Positions 1 through 9,849 of a stretch of DNA of 64,000 bases are shown here, piece after piece (position 1 is the first letter of the stretch; each line of letters begins with the position of its first letter). Under the pieces are notes generated by a model, which had not been told where the DNA came from, did no database searches, and saw nothing but the letters and a program-made list of their open reading frames with translations. Made by a program: the position numbers and the translations under genes. The DNA is from Pelosinus fermentans DSM 17108 (GTDB taxonomy: Bacteria; Bacillota; Negativicutes; DSM-13327), in assembly GCF_000271485.2 (NCBI RefSeq), contig NZ_AKVN02000001.1, positions 1,120,001-1,184,000 on the forward strand, in the 5' to 3' direction.

Positions 1-691
1 TTTACTGGAACAAGGCAAGAATTTGACTAGTGGTTATGCACAGTCTAAATGGGTCTCAGAGCATCATCTCATGCAAGCTCAAGAAAGAGGGATTCCGGTT
101 ACCGTTTTCCGATGTGGAGAAATTACTGGATCTAGTCAGACGGGATATGGAATTGCTGAAGATATGGTGCATAATTTTTTAAAGATCTTTAGTGAAGTCA
201 AAGTAATTCCAGATTGGGATGAAGGTGTAATGGATATCGTTCCCATTGACTATGTAAGTAAAGTAATTTTAACAGTGAGTCAGCAAAAAGACTGCTACGG
301 GAAAATTTATCATTTAAATCATATACGGCCATTTCCAGTCAGAGATTTTTTTACCTATCTAGAGAGAAGAAATCCTTTGCTCACAAAAACGACCTTTGAT
401 GAATGGGCGGATTCTTGTTTACGCTATATTAGCGAATTAGCGGAAAGTCCAGTGAAAACGATCATGTTAGGATTTTTTACAAAACTTGATTCCGGTCCGA
501 GAATATTTGAGTACTATTTTACTGATTTGGGCCTGAAAAATGAGAACCTTCAAAAGGTCTTGCAAAATCTTGACATTCACTTTCCACAGATGAACGATCA
601 ATGGTGGGAAAAGTGTATGAAGCAAATGCTGTTATTTGGACAAAAAGACACCCAGCTGGTAGATGGGGTAAAAGTTTCAGCATCTGTTTAA
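1..691 (+). CDS. Thioester reductase / NAD-binding domain, 5'-partial
   Basis: The reading frame is open to the left edge of the window, so the true start lies outside; the first in-frame start codon (TTG at 23) falls inside the domain. The motif YAQSKW right after the edge is the Tyr-x-x-x-Lys dyad of extended short-chain dehydrogenases, in the form typical of the thioester reductase domains (NAD_binding_4) that release peptidyl or acyl chains from a carrier protein as aldehydes. The rest is the substrate-binding part of such a domain, ending in a short hydrophilic tail. It may be the C-terminal domain of an NRPS/PKS or carboxylic acid reductase, or a stand-alone reductase. The next gene, a phosphopantetheinyl transferase, fits a carrier-protein system. 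The family call is firm; the parent enzyme cannot be seen. Confidence 0.8.
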   Translation, partial: LLEQGKNLTSGYAQSKWVSEHHLMQAQERGIPVTVFRCGEITGSSQTGYGIAEDMVHNFLKIFSEVKVIPDWDEGVMDIVPIDYVSKVILTVSQQKDCYGKIYHLNHIRPFPVRDFFTYLERRNPLLTKTTFDEWADSCLRYISELAESPVKTIMLGFFTKLDSGPRIFEYYFTDLGLKNENLQKVLQNLDIHFPQMNDQWWEKCMKQMLLFGQKDTQLVDGVKVSASV

Positions 692-712
692 AAAGGGCGC
701 ATAGTTAAAGCT

Positions 713-752
713 GATTTCCTCCCAAATACGGGTGTGTTTTTGGGAGGAAATC
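713..752 (+). terminator. Perfect 14-bp inverted repeat between reductase and PPTase
   Basis: GATTTCCTCCCAAA (713-726) is exactly complementary to 739-752, with a 12-nt loop. No T-run follows, so it is not a classical intrinsic terminator. The right arm contains GGGAGG, an anti-Shine-Dalgarno match 20 nt before the next start codon. It could act as a weak terminator, a processing hairpin, or a structure hiding a ribosome site. Confidence 0.5.
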
Positions 753-766
753 AAAAGAGTTGAAGG

Positions 767-1570
767 ATGATAATTTGTAAAAAAATAATGAATTGGGAGT
801 ATAAGCGATTGAAGAGAAGTCGTGTTTATATAGATAAGCTGGACTTGATTAGAGCGGAAGGCAGCTACACAGCGTATCTATGCTGCTGCTATTTATCTGA
901 AAAAATCGATTATGAAGGAGTGCTTCCTTATCTGCATGATCAAGAACGCCATTACTACAATACATTAAAATTTGAAAAGCGGATGAGAAGTTATCTGATA
1001 GGACGTTTTGCGGCTAAACAGGCAGTTGGTGCTCTAAATGGTGAAGAGAATTTAACAAACATTTTAATCGGATCGGGTATTTTTAACCAGCCCATTGTAG
1101 TTTCCAATAGACAAAACATTAAGGTTAGTATTACGCATTCGGGAGATCTTGGAGCAGCCCTTGCTTTTCCGGAAGCTCATCCTATGGGAATTGATCTTGA
1201 AACTGTTAATTGTCAGCAAAGAGAAGCTTTGGAAGGGCAGGCAACAGAGTGGGAAAAACAGAAGATTGTCTCTTTGCCAATAGAGTATGATGCAGGTCTT
1301 ACGTTGCTATGGACAGCAAAAGAAGCACTCTCCAAACTTTTGAAAACCGGATTAATGACTCCATTTGAAATTTTTGCAATTTCAAAAATGGAACTAAACG
1401 ACCATTATATAATGTGTTATTATAAGAATTTTCCTCAATATAAGGTTATTGGATTTACGATTCATAATTGTATATGTTCCATTGCTTACCCTTTAAAGAC
1501 CGAACTAAATTTCAATCCATTAACCTTAAAATTAAAAATTTTTGATTTGCTAACACCAGAATACAGATGA
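767..1570 (+). CDS. 4'-phosphopantetheinyl transferase superfamily protein
   Basis: Sfp-type phosphopantetheinyl transferases move the 4'-phosphopantetheine arm of CoA onto a serine of carrier proteins. The 267-aa product has both Mg/CoA-binding signatures: MGIDLET (about residue 144) and WTAKEALSK (about residue 185), preceded by SITHSGD, the conserved histidine region. Length matches the Sfp/EntD class rather than the small AcpS class, so the partner is probably the secondary-metabolite synthetase whose reductase ends upstream. The start is uncertain: ATG 767 has AAGG directly against it, and ATG 788 is an in-frame alternative. The gene is AT-rich, and a 10-bp inverted repeat joins its 3' end (1497-1506) to 1579-1588. 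Confidence 0.85.
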   Translation: MIICKKIMNWEYKRLKRSRVYIDKLDLIRAEGSYTAYLCCCYLSEKIDYEGVLPYLHDQERHYYNTLKFEKRMRSYLIGRFAAKQAVGALNGEENLTNILIGSGIFNQPIVVSNRQNIKVSITHSGDLGAALAFPEAHPMGIDLETVNCQQREALEGQATEWEKQKIVSLPIEYDAGLTLLWTAKEALSKLLKTGLMTPFEIFAISKMELNDHYIMCYYKNFPQYKVIGFTIHNCICSIAYPLKTELNFNPLTLKLKIFDLLTPEYR

Positions 1571-1927
1571 AATCTTTAAGTTCGGTCTAGTGATTAGTAG
1601 TAAACTTTTAGTATTTTTTTGTAAAGTGATGATTCATAATAGAAATAAATTTCTTTGTTTGGTATAATGAAGCGACGAAACTGCTGAGATAAACTTTTTT
1701 TGTGTGATTGACAATGAAATCTAATATTGTAAACAATGTTAGATTTATAACATCATAGAATTAATAATCTAAATAAAAATAGTAGTTTTTTTAGATCAGT
1801 TCTTCAAATCTTTAGAGGGTGACTGCGTTCGAAATTTGAAATTTAGAGTACTGTTCAATTTCATTTTGCTAAAGTCTGAGCTTATGGTAATGAAGTAATT
1901 ATAAATAAAAATGAATGGAGTGGAAAA
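1571..1927 (+). promoter_or_regulatory. glpP upstream region with promoter and near-perfect palindrome
   Basis: This 357-bp gap holds an extended -10 box (TGGTATAAT, 1660-1668) and a 30-bp palindrome at 1717-1746: AAATCTAATATTGT, AA, then ACAATGTTAGATTT, with one mismatch between arms. The palindrome looks like a dimeric repressor operator or a small hairpin in the glpP leader. No binding protein can be named. The rest is AT-rich with no gene. Confidence 0.45.
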
Positions 1928-2515
1928 ATGACAATGGACGTTCTTAAATTTTTAGCCAGTGGCCCTGTAATTCCGTCGGCCCGTTCTATGGAAGATTTTA
2001 AGGTGGCTTTAACCCATACGGTTTCTCCCAGTGTAGTATTACTTTTTGGTGATATTAATACATTGCCAACTCTTATTTCCCAAGCAAATGAATATAAAAA
2101 ACGCATTGTTCTGCACTTAGATCTATTTGATGGTATTGGTAAAGACAAAGCAGGTATTAAATTCTTAGCACGACTAGGGATTCACGCTATTATTACAACT
2201 AAATCCCATTTGTGCCGATTTGCGCGGGATGAAGGAATGATTGTGGTACAACGTTTATTCTTAATGGATTCAGATTCATTGCGTACCGGTTTGAATTTAG
2301 TGCGTAATTTTAAACCAGATGCCATTGAAATATTACCTGGATCGGTGCCTGAAAGTGCAGTACAGGAACTAGTTCGTGAAACTGGTCTGCCAATTTTAGC
2401 CGGTGGTTTAATACGCACAAAGGAAGATGTGAAGAATGCGATAGAAAGAGGAATTTCGGCAGTGAGTACCAGTCGGCGGGATTTATGGGATGATATTATG
2501 GTTAATGACAAGTAA
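1928..2515 (+). CDS. glpP: Glycerol-3-phosphate responsive antiterminator GlpP
   Basis: GlpP binds glycerol-3-phosphate and then the leader mRNA of glycerol genes, preventing early termination. The 195-aa product covers the whole TIM-barrel-like GlpP family fold, with ILPGSVPESAV (about residue 138) and GLPILAGGLIRTKEDV (about 158), and the family's usual length. ATG 1928 has GGAG seven bases upstream. It sits just before glpF, whose leader contains a strong terminator with an overlapping alternative hairpin (2816-2892), the expected GlpP target. The family assignment is confident; leader binding is inferred from the family and the neighbouring structure. Confidence 0.92.
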   Translation: MTMDVLKFLASGPVIPSARSMEDFKVALTHTVSPSVVLLFGDINTLPTLISQANEYKKRIVLHLDLFDGIGKDKAGIKFLARLGIHAIITTKSHLCRFARDEGMIVVQRLFLMDSDSLRTGLNLVRNFKPDAIEILPGSVPESAVQELVRETGLPILAGGLIRTKEDVKNAIERGISAVSTSRRDLWDDIMVNDK

Positions 2516-2594
2516 AAAGATAAAGCCCATTATTACCGTATAAAAAACACATTTTAAAAAATTATTAAATAATATGATAAATTCAGTTTATTTA

Positions 2595-2623
2595 GCAGGA
2601 GTTTTAACTGCTGTGTAGAAGTA
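2595..2623 (+). promoter_or_regulatory. Sigma-H-like promoter 1 upstream of glpF
   Basis: GCAGGAGTT, an 11-nt spacer, and GTAGAAGTA match the Bacillus sigma-H consensus (RNAGGAWWW, 11-12 nt, RNNGAATWW) closely. The same arrangement is repeated 138 bp downstream, before cggR, and less well before the TauE gene. Confidence 0.5.
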
Positions 2624-2732
2624 TAACAACATAGAGAAAAAGAATCCGCTTGATAGTTTAAATACATGAATGTTGCAACAAAGTAGTAACTAAAAATTTA
2701 GTTTTAAAATGTTAAAATTTTCAGTCTATTTA

Positions 2733-2761
2733 GCAGGAGATTTCAATATGATGTAGAAGAT
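2733..2761 (+). promoter_or_regulatory. Sigma-H-like promoter 2 upstream of glpF
   Basis: GCAGGAGAT, 11 nt, GTAGAAGAT. It is nearly a copy of the element at 2595, and its flanks (TTCAGTYTATTTA before it) are also shared, suggesting a short duplication of the promoter region. Transcription from it would run into the leader terminator at 2830. Confidence 0.5.
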
Positions 2762-2815
2762 ATAATTAAAGTAGAATTTGTTTTTTCTATTATGGGATTC
2801 AAAATAAATAACTTT

Positions 2816-2892
2816 GGACTAGAGATTAAAGAGAAGTCCGTTTATTCCTCTGAATATGTATATATAGAGGCGTGAATGGAGTTCTCTTTTTT
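2816..2892 (+). promoter_or_regulatory. glpF leader: terminator with overlapping alternative hairpin
   Basis: A long stem starts at AGAGAA (2830-2835), pairs with TTCTCT (2882-2887), and is extended by about 13 further pairs between 2837-2850 and 2867-2880 (with G-U pairs and one mismatch). It is followed by a T-run, so it is a factor-independent terminator. GGACT (2816-2820) can instead pair with AGTCC (2835-2839), which breaks the terminator base. This is the expected layout of a GlpP antitermination leader. Pairing was done by eye. Confidence 0.65.
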
Positions 2893-2999
2893 GTCTAAAT
2901 ATTTAATGGTAAAGGATGGTGGTTATGGAAATAAAAAGGTGAGAGTTTGGTGAATAAAAGAAAAAACTCTATTCGAAAAATTAAGGAGGAATTGGACTA

Positions 3000-3734
3000 A
3001 TGCCAAATTTATTATTAGGTGAATTTATTGGATCTGCGATTTTCTTTGCTTTTGGTTGCGGTGTTGTAGCTAACGTATCATTGAATAAGTCAAAAGGTAA
3101 TGGTGGTGGACCTATTGTAGTTTATACTGGATGGGCAATGGGGGTAATATTAGGTGTAACTGTGTCCCTTGCCATTGGTAATACTGGTGATTTGAATTGT
3201 GCGGTTACTTTTTATAAAATGTTAATGGGCTTGTATACGGTACCTGTTGCTCTCAGCATAATGGCAGTGCAAATTCTTGGTGGTGTTCTTGCTGGTGCGC
3301 TGGTTTGGTTAGCATACCTTCCTCACTGGGAAGCTACTGAGGACAAAGGTGCTAAACTGGGTGTGTTCTGCACTAGCCCTGCGATTCGTAGTTATGGTGC
3401 CAATGCGCTTTGCGAATTTTTGGTAAGTACAATGTTATTTTTAGTATTCTTTAGTATGGGTAGCAAGTTTGTGTCCGGTCCTAATGGTTTTCCTAGTGGA
3501 TTCGGTACTTATATGGTCGGTTTGTGCGTTTGGGCAGTTGGTTTGAGTTTCTGCGGTCCTACTGGGTATGCTTTGAACCCTTGCCGTGATCTTGGCCCTC
3601 GTATTGCTCATGCTATTTTGCCTATCGCTGGTAAAGGTGGTTCCGACTGGGCTTATTCTTGGGTACCAGTAGTAGCTCCTATGGCTGGTGGCGGCGCTGC
3701 TTATGTAATTGCCAAAGCGCTTGGACTTATTTAA
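3000..3734 (+). CDS. glpF: Glycerol uptake facilitator (MIP/aquaglyceroporin family), altered NPA motifs
   Basis: MIP-family channel for glycerol entry through the inner membrane; 244 aa with six hydrophobic segments. The family's two pore-lining NPA motifs are both changed: the first reads DLNCAVT (NCA, about residue 63) and the second ALNPCRDLGPR (NPC, about residue 196). The DLGPR stretch after the second motif is typical of glycerol facilitators. The ATG follows AAGGAGG. It is the first gene after the GlpP-type leader and lies 120 bp before glpK. The glycerol role follows from family and context; the altered motifs leave selectivity open. Confidence 0.85.
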   Translation: MPNLLLGEFIGSAIFFAFGCGVVANVSLNKSKGNGGGPIVVYTGWAMGVILGVTVSLAIGNTGDLNCAVTFYKMLMGLYTVPVALSIMAVQILGGVLAGALVWLAYLPHWEATEDKGAKLGVFCTSPAIRSYGANALCEFLVSTMLFLVFFSMGSKFVSGPNGFPSGFGTYMVGLCVWAVGLSFCGPTGYALNPCRDLGPRIAHAILPIAGKGGSDWAYSWVPVVAPMAGGGAAYVIAKALGLI

Positions 3735-3831
3735 TAGTTAATATTGAAGTTAGTTGTTTAAAGTACATTTATTTAGTAAATCTTGGAGAGCATAAGTATA
3801 AGATAAATTATTAAGAGGTTAAAGATCTTGA

Positions 3832-5349
<1,518 letters not shown>

Positions 5350-5385
5350 ATCCAATTTAATAGCTATTAAAGGGCTGAGATAAGA

Positions 5386-5432
5386 GATCCCTTTGTGTTC
5401 GATCAAACGGATACAAAGGGATCGTATTTGCT
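5386..5432 (+). terminator. Hairpin after glpK
   Basis: GATCCCTTTGT (5386-5396) pairs perfectly with ACAAAGGGATC (5413-5423), and a short T-rich tract follows. It is a probable terminator or attenuator between glpFK and glpABC, possibly itself under antitermination. Confidence 0.7.
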
Positions 5433-5492
5433 TTTTCCTGATTCTCAATAGAGTTTGTAAATTTGGGGAAAAAGCGCGGAAAGAATACGGAT

Positions 5493-5573
5493 AACCGCAG
5501 AGACGCAGAGCGCACTGAGGGGTATTTTTTATATCTATCTATTTTTCTCTGTGTTCTCTGCGCCTCTGCGGTT
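5493..5573. repeat. Palindromic intergenic repeat, type 1 (copy a)
   Basis: AACCGCAGAGACGCAGAG at the left is the near-reverse complement of the right end, CTCTGCGCCTCTGCGGTT, giving one long hairpin. The same type recurs at 17121, 21053, 25793, 28449, 28616, 40731, 45925 and, degraded, 59376, with CGCAGAG replaced by CGCGAAG in many copies. It lies between glpK and glpA. Confidence 0.8.
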
Positions 5574-5633
5574 AAAAACACAGGTGCAGCTAAGTTTTGG
5601 TTCAAGGATTTACTTTAGAAAAGGGGGATTGAG

Positions 5634-7250
5634 ATGCAAAAGACGACAGTTGTAGTAATTGGTGGCGGTGCCACAGGGGTTGGTATTCTGCGTGATTTAT
5701 GCATGCGGGGAGTTGATGCAATTCTTCTTGAGCAGCAGGATTTAGCCTATGGTACCAGCTCGCGTTATCATGGACTTTTGCATAGCGGTGGTCGTTATGC
5801 GGTAAAAGATGCCGAGGCAGGCAAGGAATGTATTGAGGAAAATACAATTTTACGTAAAATTGGCAGACATTGTGTAGAGCAAACAGAAGGATTTTTTGCT
5901 CGCACGCATTTAGATGACGAGGCATTTGAAGGAAAATGGGTGGAAGCATGCGCAAAAGTAGGAATTCCTACTATTCCCATTTCCGTAGAGGAGGCTCTTC
6001 GTTTAGAACCCAATCTAAGTCCCAAAATTAAGTCTGTATATCGGGTGCCGGATGCGGCCATCGATGGTTTTCGCATGGTCTGGCAAAATGTAGCATCGGC
6101 ACGCAAATATGGCGGACGGGTACTAACCTACACTACCGTTATAGGTATCGAACAAAGTAATAATCAAGTGGTGGGCATTAAGGTTCGCAACACATTAACT
6201 GGTGAAGTCAGTAACATTGCTTGTGATTTCATTGTCAGTGCTGCTGGCTCTTGGGCTGGAGAAATTGCTGCTTTGGCAGGGATTAACGTAAATGTGCAGC
6301 CAGACAGAGGAACTTTAATTGCTTTTAATCATCGGATTACCAGCCGTATCGTGAATCGTTTGCGTCCGGCTTCCGACGGAGACATTTTTGTTCCCCACGG
6401 CTCCATAACGATTTTAGGTACCACATCTGCATCAGTAAACAAGCCGGATGATACGGTGCCGAACGCAAAAGAAGTAGTAGAACTCTTGAATATTGGGGAA
6501 GCTTTATTTGAAGATATCAGAAGCTATCGCATGCTCAGAGCCTTTGCCGGAACCAGGCCGCTGTATAGTGCGGATCCAAATGCAACAGGCCGTGGAGCAT
6601 CTCGTGGTTTTGTGACTCTTGATCATGCACACGACGGATTAAAGGGTTTTGTCAGCGTAGTAGGGGGGAAATTCACTACCTATCGCTTAATGGCAGAAAA
6701 GGTAACCGATCTAGTATGTGGTTACTTGAATGTCAAAACACCTTGCCGTACAGCGGTAGAAAATCTTGTTGAGGATACTTCTCCTGCACTGATGGCAAAA
6801 GCTCGCTTGTATTTTCCTGCTTATGGTGCTGAACTTGCTGCTTCACGATTAGGTTCAGAAGGCTTGGAAAAGGTAATTGCCCGTATACAGGAAAAACCGG
6901 AAAAACGCCAATTATTGTGTGAGTGTGAAAATGTAACAATGGCTGAAGTGGAAGAAGCGGCAGCTGACAGTACCAGCTATATGATTAGCGATGTTCGTCG
7001 TAAGACTCGTATGGGGATGGGAACTTGTCAGGGAGCTTTCTGCACATTCCGCAGTGTAGGCGCAGTGGATGCCAATGGATTGTCATGGGGCAAAGATACC
7101 AATGTGTTATTCAAAGAATTCCTGCAAGGCCGCTGGAAAGGGATTCGTCCTATTTTGTGGGGCAATGTCATGCGTGAAATGGAACTGACCCGGGGAATTT
7201 ATGAAGGAACTTTAAACATAAATGGAGCGATTGACAATGAGGGAATATGA
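5634..7250 (+). CDS. glpA: Anaerobic glycerol-3-phosphate dehydrogenase subunit A
   Basis: FAD-containing catalytic subunit that oxidises glycerol-3-phosphate to dihydroxyacetone phosphate. The 538-aa product begins with the dinucleotide-binding motif VVIGGGATGVGILRDL and ends with a BFD-like iron-sulfur region (cysteines in CECENVT near 427 and GTCQGAFC near 464), the layout of GlpA rather than aerobic GlpD. It overlaps glpB by 14 bases and is followed by glpC, so the three subunits are translationally linked. Electrons would go to the membrane via GlpC. Confident. Confidence 0.94.
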   Translation: MQKTTVVVIGGGATGVGILRDLCMRGVDAILLEQQDLAYGTSSRYHGLLHSGGRYAVKDAEAGKECIEENTILRKIGRHCVEQTEGFFARTHLDDEAFEGKWVEACAKVGIPTIPISVEEALRLEPNLSPKIKSVYRVPDAAIDGFRMVWQNVASARKYGGRVLTYTTVIGIEQSNNQVVGIKVRNTLTGEVSNIACDFIVSAAGSWAGEIAALAGINVNVQPDRGTLIAFNHRITSRIVNRLRPASDGDIFVPHGSITILGTTSASVNKPDDTVPNAKEVVELLNIGEALFEDIRSYRMLRAFAGTRPLYSADPNATGRGASRGFVTLDHAHDGLKGFVSVVGGKFTTYRLMAEKVTDLVCGYLNVKTPCRTAVENLVEDTSPALMAKARLYFPAYGAELAASRLGSEGLEKVIARIQEKPEKRQLLCECENVTMAEVEEAAADSTSYMISDVRRKTRMGMGTCQGAFCTFRSVGAVDANGLSWGKDTNVLFKEFLQGRWKGIRPILWGNVMREMELTRGIYEGTLNINGAIDNEGI

Positions 7251-8484
7251 TATTGTAGTAATTGGCGGCGGCTTAGCAGGTTTAATGGCGGCGGCTGCAG
7301 CGACAAAACGCGGCAAGAAAGTAACACTATTGTCTTTAGGTTCGGGAACCTTAACCATTGGCGGCGGCATCGTTGATGTAATGGGATATTTGGAAGGCGG
7401 CATACCGGCAGCTACTCCAAGTGCAGGGCTGCTGCAAGTCGGTGAAGGTCATCCATACAAAAAAATTGGTCGCCCGGCAATCGAAGAATCGATTCGCTTC
7501 TTTAAAGAAATTTGCGAGCAAGAAGGATATTCCTATATTGGAAATCTAGACAAAACCCAATGGATACCGACTGCTGCTGGTACATTAAAACCAACTTGTC
7601 TTGTTCCCAAAACAATGGACACGACAGAACTTAAAAAAGCAGACAAAGTAACTGTATTGGGATTTGATGCATTAAAGGATTTTTATCCTAGCTTAATCGC
7701 CAAAAACTTTAAAAAGATTCCTGCATTTGCGCAAAAAGAGTATGAAGTCGTGATGGTTGATCCAAAACTATCTGAAGGCCGGGATGTTACTGCTTTGGAT
7801 GTGGCTCGTTGGTTAGATACAGAGGAAGGTCTTGCAAGCTGCATTGAAAAGATGCGTAACGTGATTGATTCCGGCAGTGTGGTTATCATTCCGCCCGTAT
7901 TAGGGACTCGTCCGGATTATGCAGTTAAAGAAAAATTAGAAAAAGCTTTAGGGTGTCATTTCATAGAAACAGCTTCTGTGCCTCCATCCATTACTGGTTT
8001 GCGCCTGCGTACCATGTTAGTACGATATCTGAAAAAAAATGGCGTACGAATTGTAGAACAAGCTATTGTAGCAAAATCCATTGTGGAAGACGGCAAATGC
8101 GTGGCAGTGATCACAGAAGGTGTGGATCGGGAACGTACCTACTATGCTAAATCCTTTATTTTAGCAAATGGCGGTTTCTATGGCGGTGGTCTGCTTGCAG
8201 AGCCAGGTAAGGTGATCGAGCCTATTTTCAATTTACCTGTAGAGGCTCCAACGGATCATGAATTGTGGGCGAATTATTCTTTATTCTCCAGTGAAGCACA
8301 GCCTTTTGCGAAACTTGGTTTAGATGTTGACGAAAAAATGCGTCCTCTTGATGCCAACGGCAAAGTGCTACTAAATAATGTTTATGTTGCGGGACGTAAT
8401 CTGCGCGGCTATGATTTCAGCTTTGAGAAATCAGGGAATGGTGTAGCAATTGCGTCAGGTTATCAAGCGGCTATGTCAGTGTAA
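7237..8484 (+). CDS. glpB: Anaerobic glycerol-3-phosphate dehydrogenase subunit B
   Basis: Flavoprotein subunit of the GlpABC complex. It starts with a Rossmann flavin motif (DIVVIGGGLAGLMAAA) and matches the usual length (415 aa). ATG 7237 was chosen over ATG 7222 because GGAG at 7224-7227 sits nine bases before it; this start lies inside the end of glpA. Ending FSFEKSGNGVAIASGYQAA is typical of the family. It passes electrons between GlpA and the iron-sulfur subunit GlpC 15 bases downstream. Confidence 0.92.
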   Translation: MREYDIVVIGGGLAGLMAAAAATKRGKKVTLLSLGSGTLTIGGGIVDVMGYLEGGIPAATPSAGLLQVGEGHPYKKIGRPAIEESIRFFKEICEQEGYSYIGNLDKTQWIPTAAGTLKPTCLVPKTMDTTELKKADKVTVLGFDALKDFYPSLIAKNFKKIPAFAQKEYEVVMVDPKLSEGRDVTALDVARWLDTEEGLASCIEKMRNVIDSGSVVIIPPVLGTRPDYAVKEKLEKALGCHFIETASVPPSITGLRLRTMLVRYLKKNGVRIVEQAIVAKSIVEDGKCVAVITEGVDRERTYYAKSFILANGGFYGGGLLAEPGKVIEPIFNLPVEAPTDHELWANYSLFSSEAQPFAKLGLDVDEKMRPLDANGKVLLNNVYVAGRNLRGYDFSFEKSGNGVAIASGYQAAMSV

Positions 8485-8499
8485 GGGGAGAAAAAAACA

Positions 8500-9696
8500 A
8501 TGAAGAAACATCATAATAATCCAGATAGCTGTACAGCTTGTACGGTGTGTATTGCCAATTGCCCGGTAACAGCTGCGACTCGGAAGTTTCGTGGGCCTAA
8601 AATGGTTGGTCCTACCTTAGAAAGAATGAGATTATCACAAGATGATATAGAACCTTCCTTGGAGTATTGTTCTAATTGTAAGAATTGTGATATGTCATGC
8701 CCTTCTGGCGTTCCTATTTCAACTCTTAATATGTTAGCTCGAGCTAAATATTTTAAGAATCGTAAACGCAGCTTACGGGATTGGATTTTATCTCACGGCG
8801 AAAAAATGGCTAAATTGAGTGCTGCTACTCCAGGTATGGCTAATTTTGGAATGAAAATGAGCCGGGGTATATTGAAAAAGATCGGTATCTCTGATAAGGC
8901 GCCATTGCCGGCATATGCATCAAAATCTTTTAGCAAATTATTTAAAAATCTGAAACAAACCAGTTACCCGGATAAGGTTGTATTTTATCCTGGCTGCTTT
9001 ATTAATTACAACGATCCCCAAGTTGGTATGGATTTTGTAGCAGTTATGCAAGCGAATAAATTGGAAGTGATTGTAGAAGAGGATTTTGTTTGCTGCGGTT
9101 CTCCATTAGTGGTAAACGGATTTTTGGATGAAGCAGAAGAAAATGCAAAACAGAATGTTCAAATCCTCAAGAAATGGACAGATAAAGGATATCCGATCAT
9201 TACTTGCTGCACCAGCTGCGGTTTGATGTTGAAACAAGAATATCAGGAACTGTTCCATATTGAAGGTGTGGCAGAATATGCAAAACATTTGTATGATGCA
9301 GATGAATTTTTACTGGATCTTCATGATCAAGGACGTTTGAATACAAATTTTGGCACATTAAATGAAAAATATATGTATCATGCTCCTTGTCATTTAAGAG
9401 CGCAAGGTATGGGGTTACCAGGAGTCGAGTTGTTAGCTTTAATTCCAGGGCTTGATGTGCAGGATGCAGATGCTGGCTGTTGCGGTATTTCGGGTAATTA
9501 TGGTTTTAAAGACGACAAATATGATATTTCCATGGAGATCGGCTCAGGCTTATTCAAAGCAATTAAGGATAGTGGCCGTGATACCGTTGTTTCGGAATGT
9601 GGAACATGCCGTTTGCAAATTGGCCACGGAGCCAATGTAAAGACATTGCACCCATTGACATTAGTGCGTAAATCCTATGAAGCGTATCACAAATAG
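8500..9696 (+). CDS. glpC: Anaerobic glycerol-3-phosphate dehydrogenase subunit C
   Basis: Iron-sulfur subunit that anchors GlpAB to the membrane and hands electrons to the quinone pool. It has two N-terminal [4Fe-4S] ferredoxin-type clusters (CTACTVCIANCP at about 11-22 and CSNCKNCDMSCP at about 57-68) and two cysteine-rich CCG domains (FVCCGSP near 198, DAGCCGISGNYG near 325). Length 398 aa is normal. It is the last gene of the glp group. No terminator is obvious before the next gene. Confidence 0.93.
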   Translation: MKKHHNNPDSCTACTVCIANCPVTAATRKFRGPKMVGPTLERMRLSQDDIEPSLEYCSNCKNCDMSCPSGVPISTLNMLARAKYFKNRKRSLRDWILSHGEKMAKLSAATPGMANFGMKMSRGILKKIGISDKAPLPAYASKSFSKLFKNLKQTSYPDKVVFYPGCFINYNDPQVGMDFVAVMQANKLEVIVEEDFVCCGSPLVVNGFLDEAEENAKQNVQILKKWTDKGYPIITCCTSCGLMLKQEYQELFHIEGVAEYAKHLYDADEFLLDLHDQGRLNTNFGTLNEKYMYHAPCHLRAQGMGLPGVELLALIPGLDVQDADAGCCGISGNYGFKDDKYDISMEIGSGLFKAIKDSGRDTVVSECGTCRLQIGHGANVKTLHPLTLVRKSYEAYHK

Positions 9697-9849
9697 GATT
9701 ACTCTTGATTTAATTCCTTGAATACTCTCTACCTGGTGGCTAATACCTAATGCAGCAAATCATAGTTGGGTGAAAATTGGCCCTGCAGTAGAATTCGGTT
9801 TGATTCATAGTTGCTAAATGCTGAATACACATATGGGAGGGAAAACCTT

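Noticed and set aside
1497-1588. AGACCGAACT/AGTTCGGTCT inverted repeat at the end of the PPTase gene
   Set aside because: Arms are 72 nt apart with no T-run, so a functional hairpin is unlikely; noted only in the gene entry.
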